Assembly (NCBI GenBank): GCA_022841745.1
Contig: JALHQW010000025.1
Location: forward strand, 1 to 64,000
Reading direction: 5' to 3'
DNA from: Saprospiraceae bacterium
GTDB lineage: Bacteria > Bacteroidota > Bacteroidia > Chitinophagales > Saprospiraceae
DNA length: 64,000 nucleotides
The number at the start of each line of letters is the position of its first letter. Position 1 is the first letter of the stretch. The notes below the pieces were generated by a model that saw only the letters and a program-made list of their open reading frames with translations, was not told the origin of the DNA and searched no databases. Position numbers and translations under genes: made by a program. Below are positions 36,267 to 45,206 of the stretch, one piece after another.

Positions 36267-36773
36267 ATGGTTATTGAAAAAAACACCGTTGTTAGCCTAC
36301 ATTACCGGCTGACCAATAATGACGTTTTGGGCGAACTGGTAGAAGAAACATTTGGGAGCGAACCATTGGTTTTCCTGTATGGTGCTGGTCAAATGATTCC
36401 AGAATTCGAGCGTCAACTTGCCGGAAAAGTTGCTGGCGACCAGTTTTCTTTTGGCATTAAGTCAGAAGAAGCCTATGGTGAATACGACCAGGATGCCGTT
36501 GTTATGCTCCCCATCTCAACCTTTGAAATTGATGGTACCGTAGATGAACGCATGTTGCAGATAGGCACTGTAATACCGATGTCAGACGATGAAGGGAACC
36601 GTCTTAATGGCCAAGTCAAGGAGGTAACCCCAGAAGGCGTCGTGATTGACTTCAACCACCCGATGGCTGGTGTGAACCTTTATTTCACAGGTACAGTTGA
36701 ATCGCTGAGACCAGCGTCAGAGACTGAAATTGAACATGGGCATGTTCATGGCCCCGGTGGTCACCACCATTGA
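36267..36773 (+). CDS. SlyD-like FKBP peptidyl-prolyl isomerase
   Basis: 168 residues. The FKBP domain is split by an insert-in-flap domain as in SlyD: VSLHYRLTNNDVLGELVEET, LVFLYGAGQMIPEFERQLAG, GEYDQDAVVMLP, then DFNHPMAGVNLYFTGTVESL. The C-terminus is His-rich (HGHVHGPGGHHH), fitting the nickel and zinc binding known for SlyD. It acts as a cytoplasmic chaperone and prolyl isomerase. A TACTTTTG promoter box sits at 36178-36185 and a terminator follows, so it is probably transcribed alone. Confidence 0.93.
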   Translation: MVIEKNTVVSLHYRLTNNDVLGELVEETFGSEPLVFLYGAGQMIPEFERQLAGKVAGDQFSFGIKSEEAYGEYDQDAVVMLPISTFEIDGTVDERMLQIGTVIPMSDDEGNRLNGQVKEVTPEGVVIDFNHPMAGVNLYFTGTVESLRPASETEIEHGHVHGPGGHHH

Positions 36774-36786
36774 TTCAAAAAAATGA

Positions 36787-36819
36787 AAAACGGCGGAAGG
36801 GTTGCCCTGCCGCCGTTTT
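36787..36819 (+). terminator. Rho-independent terminator
   Basis: AAAACGGCGG pairs with CCGCCGTTTT, and the inner AGGG/CCCT adds four pairs. Symmetrical A and T runs allow use in either direction; both flanking genes are rightward. Confidence 0.9.
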
Positions 36820-36895
36820 CATTTTGATAGATTTGCATCGCAATAATGGCTTTTCAAATTAAGAAAAATGCTTGTTGCTCATTAATTGTTGAATT

Positions 36896-38521
36896 ATGGA
36901 CATTGAAAAAAACAAGAATGAGGACTCCCTGAAACTCCAAGTCTCATTGTTGAAACATCGCCTTGTCAAAATAAGGCTTGGCGGAGGAACGAAAAAATTA
37001 GAAAAAATCCAGTCTGAAGGCAGGCTTTCCGCAAGGGAACGGATCAACTATTTGGTTGACAAAGGGACGGATTGGTTGGAAATTGGCGCTTTTGCAGGTT
37101 TTGAAATGTACGAAGAGCACGGCGGCTGCCCAGCAGGTGGGGTAGTGGTGGCATTGGCCAAGGTTAGCAACAGGCTTTGCATCATTGTAGCCAATGACTC
37201 GACCGTAAAGGCGGGCGCTTGGTTTCCCATAACGGGCAAGAAGAATTTGCGGGCACAGGAAATTGCGATGGAAAACCGCATTCCAATTATATACCTTGTA
37301 GATAGTGCGGGTGTCTATCTGCCCATGCAAGACGAGATATTCCCAGACAAAGAGCATTTTGGCCGTATTTTCAGGAACAATGCCAAGATGTCGGCCATGG
37401 GGATTCCTCAACTCGCCGCCATCATGGGCAGCTGTGTTGCAGGTGGCGCCTATTTGCCCATCATGTCCGATGAGGCACTGATTGTGGAAGGTAGTGGCAG
37501 CATATTTTTAGCTGGGCCCTACCTCGTGAAAGCAGCCATCGGTGAAGATGTGGACAAGGAGACCCTCGGCGGTGCCACCACGCAAACCGAGCTTTCGGGT
37601 ATTTGCGACTATAAGGTGAAGGACGACAAAGAATGCCTCGATACCATCCGGGAGTTGGTGGACAAGTTGGGCGCAACAGAACGGGCTGGCTTTGACAGGA
37701 TTGCCGCAGCTTTGCCCAAGTTGAAGCCAGAGGAAATGTACCAGATTTTCCCGCATGACACTGGCAAGCAGTATGACACGGACGAAATTTTGAAGCGCCT
37801 GGTAGATGATTCAAAGCTGACCTACTATAAAAAAGACTATGGTAAGACCATTACTTGTGCCTATGCCCGCATTGACGGATGGGCAGTTGGGATTGTGGCC
37901 AATAGCAGGCTGGTGTCCAAATCGGCCAAAGGGGAAATGCAATTTGGAGGGGTTATTTACTCCGATTCCGCTGACAAGGCCGCAAGGTTCATCATGAATT
38001 GCAACCAGAAAAAAATTCCGCTCGTCTTTCTGCACGATGTGACTGGATTCATGGTTGGAAGCCGCAGCGAACACGGTGGAATCATCAAGGATGGGGCAAA
38101 AATGGTCAACGCTGTGTCAAATTCTACCGTGCCCAAGTTCAGCATCGTGATTGGTAATAGCTTTGGGGCAGGTAATTACGCCATGTGCGGCAAAGCATAT
38201 GACCCTCGTTTGATTGTGGCTTGGCCAACTGCAAAAATTGCTGTAATGGGAGGGTCGCAAGCGGCAAAAACGCTGCTACAAATACAGGTTGCATCTTTGA
38301 AAGCCAAAGGCCAGGAAATAACACCCGAAGATGAAAAAAAGCTGCTCGAAGGCATTCAGGCCAAATATGATTCGCACACCACGCCATACTATGCCGCCGC
38401 CCGATTGTGGGTTGATGCCATCATAGACCCCCTTGAAACCCGAAAATGGATTTCGACAGGAATAGAAATGGCAAACCATTCCCCGATTGAGCGGTTTAAT
38501 GTGGGAGTTTTTCAAGTTTAA
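36896..38521 (+). CDS. Acyl-CoA carboxylase carboxyltransferase (beta) subunit, methylcrotonyl-type
   Basis: 541 residues, the usual size for the carboxyltransferase subunit of biotin-dependent acyl-CoA carboxylases. Both crotonase-fold halves are present: the N-terminal CoA site (GGCPAGGVVVALAKV; GSCVAGGAYLPIMSDEALIV) and the C-terminal carboxybiotin site (VFLHDVTGFMVGSRSEHGGI; GNSFGAGNYAMCGKAYDPR). The segment MQDEIFPDKEHFGRIFRNNA is close to 3-methylcrotonyl-CoA carboxylase beta, which acts in leucine breakdown; propionyl-CoA or a related acyl-CoA cannot be excluded. The alpha, biotin-carrying subunit is not in the window. Confidence 0.92.
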   Translation: MDIEKNKNEDSLKLQVSLLKHRLVKIRLGGGTKKLEKIQSEGRLSARERINYLVDKGTDWLEIGAFAGFEMYEEHGGCPAGGVVVALAKVSNRLCIIVANDSTVKAGAWFPITGKKNLRAQEIAMENRIPIIYLVDSAGVYLPMQDEIFPDKEHFGRIFRNNAKMSAMGIPQLAAIMGSCVAGGAYLPIMSDEALIVEGSGSIFLAGPYLVKAAIGEDVDKETLGGATTQTELSGICDYKVKDDKECLDTIRELVDKLGATERAGFDRIAAALPKLKPEEMYQIFPHDTGKQYDTDEILKRLVDDSKLTYYKKDYGKTITCAYARIDGWAVGIVANSRLVSKSAKGEMQFGGVIYSDSADKAARFIMNCNQKKIPLVFLHDVTGFMVGSRSEHGGIIKDGAKMVNAVSNSTVPKFSIVIGNSFGAGNYAMCGKAYDPRLIVAWPTAKIAVMGGSQAAKTLLQIQVASLKAKGQEITPEDEKKLLEGIQAKYDSHTTPYYAAARLWVDAIIDPLETRKWISTGIEMANHSPIERFNVGVFQV

Positions 38522-38541
38522 CGAATCTTCAACCTCGCAAA

Positions 38542-38679
38542 ATGGATACGGTAGAAAGCAAATCAGATAAAAAAACTTGGTTCAAACGCCTTGGGTGGGC
38601 AGGTATCCTGTTCTTCACAGTCAAGGGCTGTATTACGCTCGGCTTAATGATTTGGGCTGGGAAATGCGCATTGGATTGA
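38542..38679 (+). CDS. Small single-span membrane protein, 45 residues
   Basis: A 45-residue reading frame starting 20 bases after the carboxyltransferase stop: a charged start (MDTVESKSDKKTWFKRLGW) then a hydrophobic stretch with two cysteines (CITLGLMIWAGKC). W-F-K-R-L-G-W before the membrane span is a pattern I associate with short Bacteroidota membrane proteins encoded beside metabolic genes. Spacing suggests it is cotranscribed with the carboxyltransferase. Function unknown; too short for statistical support from length alone. Confidence 0.62.
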   Translation: MDTVESKSDKKTWFKRLGWAGILFFTVKGCITLGLMIWAGKCALD

Positions 38680-38701
38680 TTTTGTCAATTTTTATTTAGT
38701 G

Positions 38702-39016
38702 ATGAAAATTGTTAAAATACTGATATTCAGCGGATTGTGTTCTTGTCTTCCATTTATTTCGAAGGCCCAAAATGCTACGCTACAATACGACCCAAAGCAA
38801 AGGCTATTCAGTCACTCCTCCATTAATTGGCTTCTTCCTGTAAATAATGGGACAAAATCATCCTTTAAACTATCAGTAACCCAACCCAAGGCTTGGTGCT
38901 ATGCCGATCTCGCCTTCTTCTGCAAATTGGAAGTCAGGATGGAAAAAGCTGCCCGGTTTCCCATCAAATTCAGGTTGGGTGATGTAGGCTACGTTGATTG
39001 GTTGGAAGGGAAGTAA
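38702..39016 (+). CDS. Small secreted protein of unknown function
   Basis: 104 residues from the ATG directly after an in-frame GTG. A signal peptide (VKILIFSGLCSCLPFISKAQ) is followed by a mature part of about 80 residues with basic and aromatic strands (NWLLPVNNGTKSSFKLSVTQ). I recognise no family. It could be the end of an operon with the carboxyltransferase and the small membrane protein, because the strong terminator lies just after it. Confidence 0.68.
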   Translation: MKIVKILIFSGLCSCLPFISKAQNATLQYDPKQRLFSHSSINWLLPVNNGTKSSFKLSVTQPKAWCYADLAFFCKLEVRMEKAARFPIKFRLGDVGYVDWLEGK

Positions 39017-39040
39017 AGCCATTAATCGAAAGAGGGGCAA

Positions 39041-39085
39041 AAAAAAGCGGCTCCTGCATTGAAGATGCAGGAGCCGCTTTTTTTT
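39041..39085. terminator. Bidirectional rho-independent terminator
   Basis: AAAAAAGCGGCTCCTGCAT pairs with ATGCAGGAGCCGCTTTTTT around TGAAG, with T-runs on both strands. It separates the rightward small secreted protein from the leftward S8 protein, whose stop codon is 14 bases away. Confidence 0.95.
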
Positions 39086-39098
39086 CTAGGGTGGCTAA

Positions 39099-42035
39099 TC
39101 AGAGCCTAATCACTCGCCTCACAATTTGCCCCTCCACCAATTTCAAGTTTAGGAAGTAAATACCAGGAGCGAGATCTGGTGACAACGCCATGTCGTGGGT
39201 TCCAGCGGTTAGCTCCATTTTTTGCTGGAATAGTGCCCTTCCATAAATATCGTTGATTTCAAATGAAGCCGGCCCAGCTTGGCTCAATTGGAAACGCAAA
39301 TTCAATTTATCCGAAAAAGGGTTTGGAGAAATCGAAAATCCAAGCTCATAAGCCAAAGCTTCCCCAGATGTACTTGTTGTGCATAAGGTGCTGAAAAATA
39401 TGGAACTTGAATAGTCGGTGTTGAATCCAATACAATTAGCACGAACATTCACTTCATATTCCTTGCAAAACTCCAGCGGATCCATTAAAATATTATTGGT
39501 TTTTGTCTGCTTAGTCGTCCAACCAGTGATCCCTATTTTTCTATATCGAACGGTATATCCATTAGCATCTGGAACCTCGTTCCATGTCAAAACAGCGGTC
39601 GTTGTGGTTGTATCAGAGATGACCAAGCCACTGGGCACCGGGCAGTTTGGAGCTGCTCCTGGATTGATGGTTATACAATAGTCTTCCACTTCCCCAAAAT
39701 TAAAACTTGCGGCGCACGGGCCAGAAGGGGCAGAATTCCAGCGCATGATCACCCGCATTCGGGTAGTTCCAATGACTGCGGTGCCAGGTACAACAATATT
39801 TCCTGTCACAGCTGTGGTAGTCGTTGCGCCAGTGTCAAAAGCTTTTTCTGAGGGGTCATTAAAATCACCATCCTGATTAAAATCAATGTACACGGTGAAC
39901 CATTCAGGATAGGTGCCACTTGAAAAACCAGGGGTCAAAGTGATTGAGTTGGAGGTAAAGGTCAATAACTCAGTTGTTTGTCCGGATGCTCCAGAGAAGT
40001 CTCCATATCCTCCATTGTTGCCACTGGCATTGTTGATGAACCCAATTTGAACGTTTTCAATCCACTCTGTTTCGCTGTTTTCGGCAGAAGACGAGCAATA
40101 AATAAAATCTCGGCATGCCCCACAGCCAAGTGTAGTAAACGAAATTGGCAAGGTAAAATCGGTGACACCAGTATCGCAAACTGTTTGTACTTGAATTTGA
40201 TATTCAGCACAAGCAACGAGGTCGTTCAACTCCATGCTGTTCTCTGTTGAAACAAGAGCCACTGAGCCGCCTAAACTTGAAGTCAGCAACAAATTATAGC
40301 TATTGGCAGCATAGACCTGCTCCCAGCTTACATACGCCGACTCGGTACCAACTTGGGAAACAGCCAAATTCTCAGGTGCCACACAACAGCCGTCCGTCTC
40401 GAAAGCAAAATAAACATTGTCGAAACCACTGGTGTCACTGGCGCAGATAGCCTGTAGTTGAATTTCGTATTCCGTACAAGCTGAAAGCCCATTTAGGCTG
40501 AATGGACTCGCAACACTGTCAATTAGAACCCAGTTGGTGTCACCCAAAACACGGTACCTGATATTGTTGAAAATAGTGGAGTCTGGCGATACCCAACTGA
40601 CGACAGCAGTTGTATCAATGATTTCGCTTATTTCTACAGCATAAGGCCTTGGGCATGGCCCGCAGTTTTGAAGGAGTATGTTCAAGCTGTTAAAAGCATT
40701 TACCCGACCTCCGAATTTTACCTCGTTAACCAGATTGGGTTTTACATCCACCCCCGCATAGAGGGCATCCCGAACAAGCATGGCTGCCGCCGCAGGGTCG
40801 GCCAATGACAAATCTCCTAATGACGAGCATGGTGCAGAATACATTAATGCTATGATGCCTGCCGTCAGTGGCGATGCAAAGGAGGTGCCACTGGTGGTGC
40901 TTGGTCCGCCGTTGGTACTTAGCGTAACGATGCTTTCACCAGGTGCGGCCACATCCACATGGGTAGTGCCGTAGCCTGAAAATGTCCTTTGATCTTTGTT
41001 GTTTGAGGCCGTTACTGAAATCAAGAACTCACTGGTACAGGCCGTTGGCAGGTCCAACACTTGGTCAATATTGACATTGTTGTTAGCGGTAGAGCCGCAA
41101 CTCAATATCCCTTCCACGCCCAACGAATCGTAAAAGGCACACCATAACGGTGAGCTTGCAGGGTCGCCAAAATCAATCCCCCAAGAGCTGTTGGTAGCTA
41201 CGACAAATGCACCTTCCTGGCCTCCGGTCTGGTTGAACCTCCTTCTCTGGAGGAGTGGGTAAGTATACGACTCGACCACATTTGATTCAGTGATGCCGCC
41301 AAATTCAACATGCATAATTTTCACGTCCCAATTGATGCCACTTGCAAACAACCCGTTATCGCCTTTGGCACCAATCATACCCGAAACTTGCGTCCCATGT
41401 GATTGTGATGGGATATTATCCGAATTTGAACCTATGTTCCAACCATTATAGTCGTCAACATAGCCATTGTTGTCGTCATCCATTCCATTGCCTGGTATTT
41501 CCGAATTGTTTACCCATAGATTGCCCTGGAGGTCAGTATGGTTTCGGTTGGTTCCCTCCACTACACAAACCACGATGTCGTGCCCAGTAGTGGTGGTGCC
41601 GCCCGTGGTAATGTCCCAAGCGAGGTCAGCATCCACATCGGCATCGGGGGTTCCACCGCCTTGGCCATTGTTGACCCATTGCCATTGTGAATTGAAGATT
41701 GGGTCGTTGGGAGTGGTTTCACGAAGTGAAATAAAATGGTTGAATTGCGCCATTTCCACGCCACGGATGGAGCGGACATTTTCGAGGAAGGCATTTTCAT
41801 CAATGGTTGTCCAGTCAAAATTCAGCAGCCAAATGCGCAGCGGTGCTGAGGCATTTTTTACCAGCTTAATATTGGTTGGCTTTCCGTTGAAGGTTTCAAG
41901 CTGTTGAAGCACTGGGCGGATGTCGTCACCATACTTCAATTGGACAAGTACATCGCCTTGTACATGGTTTAGGTTTTGGGTAAACGATTGTAATTGCAGG
42001 AACAGGCAAAGTATTGCCAATAGGGTAAATTTCAT
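39099..42035 (-). CDS. T9SS-exported S8 (subtilisin-like) protein, catalytic Asp replaced by Glu
   Basis: About 978 residues from MKFTLLAILCLFLQLQSF, a signal peptide; upstream codons were rejected. A propeptide-like region is followed by a subtilisin domain (about 108-420). His213 (SHGTQVSGMIGAKGD), Asn282 (VVATNSSWG) and Ser385 (GTSFASPLTAG) are in place, but the position of the catalytic Asp reads VVCVVEGTNRNHTDL, giving Glu160. Three fibronectin-III-like domains and a GEVEDYC-type domain (NFGEVEDYCITI) follow, then a type-A sorting domain ending IYFLNLKLVEGQIVRRVI. It is secreted or surface-bound. Whether it is an active protease is open. Confidence 0.9.
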   Translation of the reverse strand: MKFTLLAILCLFLQLQSFTQNLNHVQGDVLVQLKYGDDIRPVLQQLETFNGKPTNIKLVKNASAPLRIWLLNFDWTTIDENAFLENVRSIRGVEMAQFNHFISLRETTPNDPIFNSQWQWVNNGQGGGTPDADVDADLAWDITTGGTTTTGHDIVVCVVEGTNRNHTDLQGNLWVNNSEIPGNGMDDDNNGYVDDYNGWNIGSNSDNIPSQSHGTQVSGMIGAKGDNGLFASGINWDVKIMHVEFGGITESNVVESYTYPLLQRRRFNQTGGQEGAFVVATNSSWGIDFGDPASSPLWCAFYDSLGVEGILSCGSTANNNVNIDQVLDLPTACTSEFLISVTASNNKDQRTFSGYGTTHVDVAAPGESIVTLSTNGGPSTTSGTSFASPLTAGIIALMYSAPCSSLGDLSLADPAAAAMLVRDALYAGVDVKPNLVNEVKFGGRVNAFNSLNILLQNCGPCPRPYAVEISEIIDTTAVVSWVSPDSTIFNNIRYRVLGDTNWVLIDSVASPFSLNGLSACTEYEIQLQAICASDTSGFDNVYFAFETDGCCVAPENLAVSQVGTESAYVSWEQVYAANSYNLLLTSSLGGSVALVSTENSMELNDLVACAEYQIQVQTVCDTGVTDFTLPISFTTLGCGACRDFIYCSSSAENSETEWIENVQIGFINNASGNNGGYGDFSGASGQTTELLTFTSNSITLTPGFSSGTYPEWFTVYIDFNQDGDFNDPSEKAFDTGATTTTAVTGNIVVPGTAVIGTTRMRVIMRWNSAPSGPCAASFNFGEVEDYCITINPGAAPNCPVPSGLVISDTTTTTAVLTWNEVPDANGYTVRYRKIGITGWTTKQTKTNNILMDPLEFCKEYEVNVRANCIGFNTDYSSSIFFSTLCTTSTSGEALAYELGFSISPNPFSDKLNLRFQLSQAGPASFEINDIYGRALFQQKMELTAGTHDMALSPDLAPGIYFLNLKLVEGQIVRRVIRL

Positions 42036-42208
42036 AACAGGATATTGATCTAGTGAAAGCCAAAAACAATTTCGGACTAAGGGCAACAAAGGTAGCCAAG
42101 TACAAATCCAATTTTCTACTTCAAAAAAAAAACAGTCGGAACAATTACAATTTATCTATTCAAATTCTAAAACGGCTGGTAAATTTCGCCCTAAAACGAA
42201 TCAAACCT

Positions 42209-43531
42209 ATGGTAATCAAATCAACAAACTTGCTTGTACTTGCAACGCTATTGTCACTAACAGGATGTAAAGGACCTGAAAATGAAGATAGCGCAACTTC
42301 GCAAACAGAAGTTTTCAAAACACCCTCCTTCAAGCTGATTCAAACCGACACTTTCAATTTCAACAATTTCGTGGACTGCAATATGGCTGAGGCTTGGGTT
42401 GGAGATACTTTCCGGATTTTCCCCGGTAAATATGGGGAAGACCCTGTATGGGGCGCCGCAAAGGAACTTAAGTTCTCCAGTGGCCGAAATGCAGATGAGG
42501 CATTCAGCAACCCTGCTACTGCTTATGTCGCACCGGATATGCCGAAGAACGTCCCCATCAACACACGCGGATTGCATGGGGCCGTTTGGTTTGAAACAGT
42601 TTACCAAGACCCAAAAGACGCAAGCGGGAAAACACTTTATGCTGTTTACCACAATGAAAACTATCCAGCCACGCTGCCTTTTGATGAAAAAACTGGTGAG
42701 GGATATATTGACAAGAACTGGCCACTGGGCCTCACGGAACGCATAACCCCTGCTGCTGTTTGCCGCATTGGCATCATGAAATCAACCAATGGCGGTTGGA
42801 GTTGGGAAAACAAAGGGCTTTTCATCGAGGATAAACAGCCTCGCATGATTCTTAAACCACATAATACTTCCAAGACCTTTGCTGGTGGGGTGGGCGATCC
42901 ATCCGCCGTCGCTGTGGATGACTATCTCTACCTATTTTATGGGGAATACGGTTATCCAGGTACCTACGATGCAAAAACCTACGACGCAAAGACCGAATGG
43001 GGCGGACAATGCATCAGCGTGGCAAGAATTGCCTTAAGTGACTTGGAAAACCCGCAAGGAAAGGCCAAACGATGGGATGGTCAAGGCTTCAATGCTGACT
43101 GGGATAGTTTTGGTAAGCCAGTCGCTTCCTTGCAAATACCCATGGAAAATGGGGGCGGGCCTGCTTCTTCGCCTACTGGTGGGTTTCACTGGGGGCCATC
43201 TGTCAGTTGGAACACCCACCTGAACTGTTGGGTCATGCTGATGGGCAAGGTCGAAGGGCAGTCTTGGATTGGAAGTGAACTTTACATTTCGTTCAATCCG
43301 CACACAGACCTTGGCGAAGGTTTCAATTCCCAAGATTGGTCAAAGCCTCAATTACTAGTGGACAAACCCGGCCATGTGATGTGGTATCCGTCCCTCCAGC
43401 CCTTGAGCACCCAGGAAGATATTGCGAACAAGCATACTTCCCTGCGCTTGGGTAAAAAAGCAAGGTTGTTCTTCAAGTATTCCGACTTGGGCAAATATTG
43501 CTCTGAGTATATTGTGGAATTCGAGAAATAG
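42209..43531 (+). CDS. Lipoprotein with a predicted beta-propeller glycosidase-like domain
   Basis: About 440 residues from MVIKSTNLLVLATLLSLTGC, a lipoprotein signal; in-frame codons upstream overlap the opposite gene's leader and were rejected. The mature part has Asp-box-like and propeller-like segments (MKSTNGGWSWENKGLFIEDK; GVGDPSAVAVDDYLYLFYGE; FHWGPSVSWNTHLNCWVMLM) as in sialidase, GH43-like and DUF4185-like proteins. Acidic residues suitable for catalysis exist but cannot be assigned. Probably anchored on the outer or inner membrane. Enzyme activity is an inference from fold only. Confidence 0.65.
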   Translation: MVIKSTNLLVLATLLSLTGCKGPENEDSATSQTEVFKTPSFKLIQTDTFNFNNFVDCNMAEAWVGDTFRIFPGKYGEDPVWGAAKELKFSSGRNADEAFSNPATAYVAPDMPKNVPINTRGLHGAVWFETVYQDPKDASGKTLYAVYHNENYPATLPFDEKTGEGYIDKNWPLGLTERITPAAVCRIGIMKSTNGGWSWENKGLFIEDKQPRMILKPHNTSKTFAGGVGDPSAVAVDDYLYLFYGEYGYPGTYDAKTYDAKTEWGGQCISVARIALSDLENPQGKAKRWDGQGFNADWDSFGKPVASLQIPMENGGGPASSPTGGFHWGPSVSWNTHLNCWVMLMGKVEGQSWIGSELYISFNPHTDLGEGFNSQDWSKPQLLVDKPGHVMWYPSLQPLSTQEDIANKHTSLRLGKKARLFFKYSDLGKYCSEYIVEFEK

Positions 43532-43543
43532 CTTTGACCAAGG

Positions 43544-44875
43544 TCAGATGCCAACGTAATTACTGGGCGTAATTGCACTCAGTTCTGCCTTGATTTCATT
43601 GGAGACTTGGAGGTTTCCAATGAACTCAAGCATGTCCTGATGGGTCACTTGTGCCTTGCCACGTGTCAGATCCTTGAGGGCTTCGTAAGGCTTTGGATAG
43701 CCTTCCCTACGCAGGATGGTCTGAATGGCCTCGGCTACTACCATCCAGTTGTTTTCAAGGTCGTCTTGTAGTTTTGATTCGTTCAGCAGCAGTTTGCCAA
43801 GCCCTTTTTCGATGGATTGAAACGAGATAACTGTATGCCCAAAAGGTACACCGATATTGCGGAGTACGGTGCTGTCGGTCAAGTCTCGTTGGAGCCTTGA
43901 AATGGGCAATTTCTCGGCAAGGTGGCCGAATATAGCGTTGGCCAAGCCCAAATTTCCCTCTGCATTTTCAAAATCTATGGGGTTTACTTTGTGCGGCATG
44001 GCCGATGAGCCTATTTCCCCTTTCACTGTTTTTTGCTTGAAATAGTCCATCGAAATATAGGTCCAAATATCACGGCAAAGGTCTATCAAAATGGTATTGA
44101 TGCGGCTCAGCGCATGAAAAACCGCAGCCAGGTTGTCGTAATGTTCAATTTGGGTGGTATGTTGCGAACGAACCAACCCAAGATGTCGCTGGAGGAAATC
44201 ATTGCCGAAGGCAACCCAATCAATGGAAGGGTAGGCCACATGGTGGGCGTTGAAATTACCTGTTGCACCACCGAACTTTCCCCGCCAAGCTATTTTCGAC
44301 AACTGGGCAAGCTGCTCATCCAATCGCTCCACGAACACCATGAATTCCTTTCCCAATCGGGTAGGGGAGGCTGGCTGCCCATGCGTACGGGCAAGCATAG
44401 GTACATTTGCCCATTGTTGCGAAGCATCGAAAAGCAGGTTGCGTACTTTTTGGATGTCAGGCAGGTAAACATGCTCAACGGCGTCCTTTGTAAGCATGGG
44501 CGTAGCCGTGTTGTTGATGTCCTGGGAGGTTAGCCCGAAGTGGATGAATTCCTTGAAATCGCCAAGTCCAATCTTGTCAAATTCTTCTTTAAGAAAATAC
44601 TCGACCGCCTTAACATCGTGGTTGGTGGTCTTTTCGATGCTTTTGATGTATTGGGCTTGCTTAAGGCTGAAATTGGTAGCAATTGCCTCTACGTGTATGA
44701 TTTGCTCTTCACTGATTTGACGCAATTGAGCCAATGGCAGCTCCCAAATTGCCTTGAAATACCTGATTTCAACGATCACCCTGTATTTTATTAAAGCGAA
44801 TTCAGAAAAATATTCGGAAAGTTCCTTTGTTTTACCCGCATAGCGGCCGTCAATCGGAGAAATAGCTGTTAGCAT
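43544..44875 (-). CDS. purB: Adenylosuccinate lyase
   Basis: About 443 residues from MLTAISPIDGRY, which is the conserved N-terminus; codons upstream were rejected. It cleaves SAICAR and adenylosuccinate to release fumarate in purine synthesis. The superfamily signature is complete (SSAMPHKVNPIDFENAEGN), with the flexible Ser loop, and the earlier motifs HFGLTSQDINNTATPM and MLARTHGQPASPTRLG are present. Cytoplasmic tetramer. A TACCTTTG box at 44894-44901 on this strand lies just upstream. The stop is 12 bases from the converging lipoprotein stop. Confidence 0.97.
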   Translation of the reverse strand: MLTAISPIDGRYAGKTKELSEYFSEFALIKYRVIVEIRYFKAIWELPLAQLRQISEEQIIHVEAIATNFSLKQAQYIKSIEKTTNHDVKAVEYFLKEEFDKIGLGDFKEFIHFGLTSQDINNTATPMLTKDAVEHVYLPDIQKVRNLLFDASQQWANVPMLARTHGQPASPTRLGKEFMVFVERLDEQLAQLSKIAWRGKFGGATGNFNAHHVAYPSIDWVAFGNDFLQRHLGLVRSQHTTQIEHYDNLAAVFHALSRINTILIDLCRDIWTYISMDYFKQKTVKGEIGSSAMPHKVNPIDFENAEGNLGLANAIFGHLAEKLPISRLQRDLTDSTVLRNIGVPFGHTVISFQSIEKGLGKLLLNESKLQDDLENNWMVVAEAIQTILRREGYPKPYEALKDLTRGKAQVTHQDMLEFIGNLQVSNEIKAELSAITPSNYVGI

Positions 44876-44949
44876 CGGCTCGTTTGTTTTGGCTGCAAAG
44901 GTAAGGAGGTGTGAAGGTATGCGGTACGGCACCTGGCGGCAAGAGGAAT

Positions 44950-44976
44950 AAAAAAAGTGCCATCAACTGATGGCAC
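44950..44976 (-). terminator. Leftward rho-independent terminator upstream of purB
   Basis: GTGCCATCA (44957-44965) pairs with TGATGGCAC (44968-44976); the following run of seven T residues is on the minus strand only. It lies 75 bases upstream of the purB start and before its likely promoter, so it ends some transcript arriving from the right. Confidence 0.8.
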
Positions 44977-45038
44977 GACAACATAACCATGAAAATAATT
45001 AACCAAACTTTCTTTTCGGTTGAGTTGGGAGGAAGTGT

Positions 45039-45090
45039 ATCACCGGGAGGCTTTCTGGAGGGGGGATTCCGTTCAGCGCTTCCCGGTGAT
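45039..45090. other. Structured segment between purB and ggt
   Basis: ATCACCGGGA (45039-45048) is an exact inverse of TCCCGGTGAT (45081-45090). On the plus strand three more pairs, one a G-U wobble, extend the stem inward; on the minus strand the same position is an A-C mismatch, so the plus-strand RNA would fold slightly better. No known riboswitch class was recognised. Confidence 0.5.
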
Positions 45091-45206
45091 GAGTGTTTCA
45101 AAGTGCGAGGGAACAGCCAGTTTTCGGCATGGCCTCTGCATGAAAATCGCTTGGCAAAAAATACCAATTCAATTTCTATTTAATGTTTACCAACTACTGT
45201 ACCAAA

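Noticed and set aside
42036-42089. N-terminal extension of the S8 protein
   Set aside because: The signal peptide begins at MKFTLL, and the extension would overlap the leader of the opposite lipoprotein gene.
44989-45183. Rightward 64-codon frame before ggt
   Set aside because: No family pattern; it spans the structured segment, and the ggt signal peptide gives a better start downstream.
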